Source: Alcaligenaceae bacterium (GTDB lineage Bacteria; Pseudomonadota; Gammaproteobacteria; Burkholderiales; Burkholderiaceae_B). From it: 39,187 bases of DNA. The translations under genes and the position numbers were made by a program. This document shows, in pieces, positions 39,029-39,187 of this stretch (positions within the stretch are counted from its first letter, which is position 1; every line of letters starts with the position of its first letter). The notes beneath the pieces were generated by a model. That model did no database searches. It worked only from the letters and a program-made list of their open reading frames with translations, and was not told the origin of the DNA. The stretch is from assembly GCA_029267415.1 (NCBI GenBank), contig JAJUIY010000002.1, positions 1 through 39,187 on the forward strand. Reading direction: 5' to 3'.

Positions 39029-39187
39029 TTACTTGATGATTTTTGCGACGACGCCCGCGCCCACGGTGCGGCCACCTTCGCGAATCGCAAAGCGCAGACC
39101 TTCTTCCATGGCGATCGGGGCGATCAGACGCACCGTCATCGAAACGTTATCGCCAGGAAGAACCATCTCCTTGTCCTCTGGCAGCTC
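39029..39187 (-). CDS. tuf: Elongation factor Tu, copy 2 (C-terminal part; truncated by the window)
   Basis: Stop at 39029-39031; translated end identical to tuf copy 1 ([52 protein letters not shown]). Confidence 0.97.
   Translation of the reverse strand, partial: ELPEDKEMVLPGDNVSMTVRLIAPIAMEEGLRFAIREGGRTVGAGVVAKIIK

Noticed and set aside
1-39187. CRISPR arrays, toxin-antitoxin pairs, phage-defence genes, retrons
   Set aside because: No repeat-spacer pattern, no reverse transcriptase, Cas, nuclease or small paired ORFs with recognisable features were found when reading both strands.

Overview
The window is a core transcription/translation locus from a high-GC betaproteobacterium. Gene content suggests Alcaligenaceae/Bordetella-like; that placement is inference. 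Reading right to left on the minus strand: tuf copy 2 (partial) - tRNA-Trp - secE - nusG - rplK - rplA - rplJ - rplL - rpoB - rpoC - [insert 1] - rpsL - rpsG - fusA - tuf copy 1 - rpsJ - [insert 2] - rplC-rplD-rplW-rplB-rpsS-rplV-rpsC-rplP-rpmC-rpsQ. A plus-strand acyl-CoA ligase converges on rpsQ. Insert 1 (~25.3-26.7 kb and 21.4-25.3 kb) has a globin-coupled diguanylate cyclase and a response regulator / LysM-FecR / CHASE2 histidine kinase cassette. Insert 2 (~9.5 kb, 6.8-16.3 kb) splits the S10 operon between rpsJ and rplC. It carries guanine deaminase, a 1127-aa single-polypeptide glycine-betaine-type ABC transporter (binding protein + permease + ATPase), a LysR regulator, and a tartrate dehydrogenase / aldehyde dehydrogenase / SDR gene run. 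The best second-look items are the tripartite ABC fusion, the two interruptions of the ribosomal superoperon, a perfect 21-bp palindrome upstream of guaD, and the LysM-FecR/CHASE2 two-component cassette. I see no CRISPR array, transposase, integrase or prophage gene. Nothing here convincingly looks like an entirely new system; the candidates are unusual architectures of known families.
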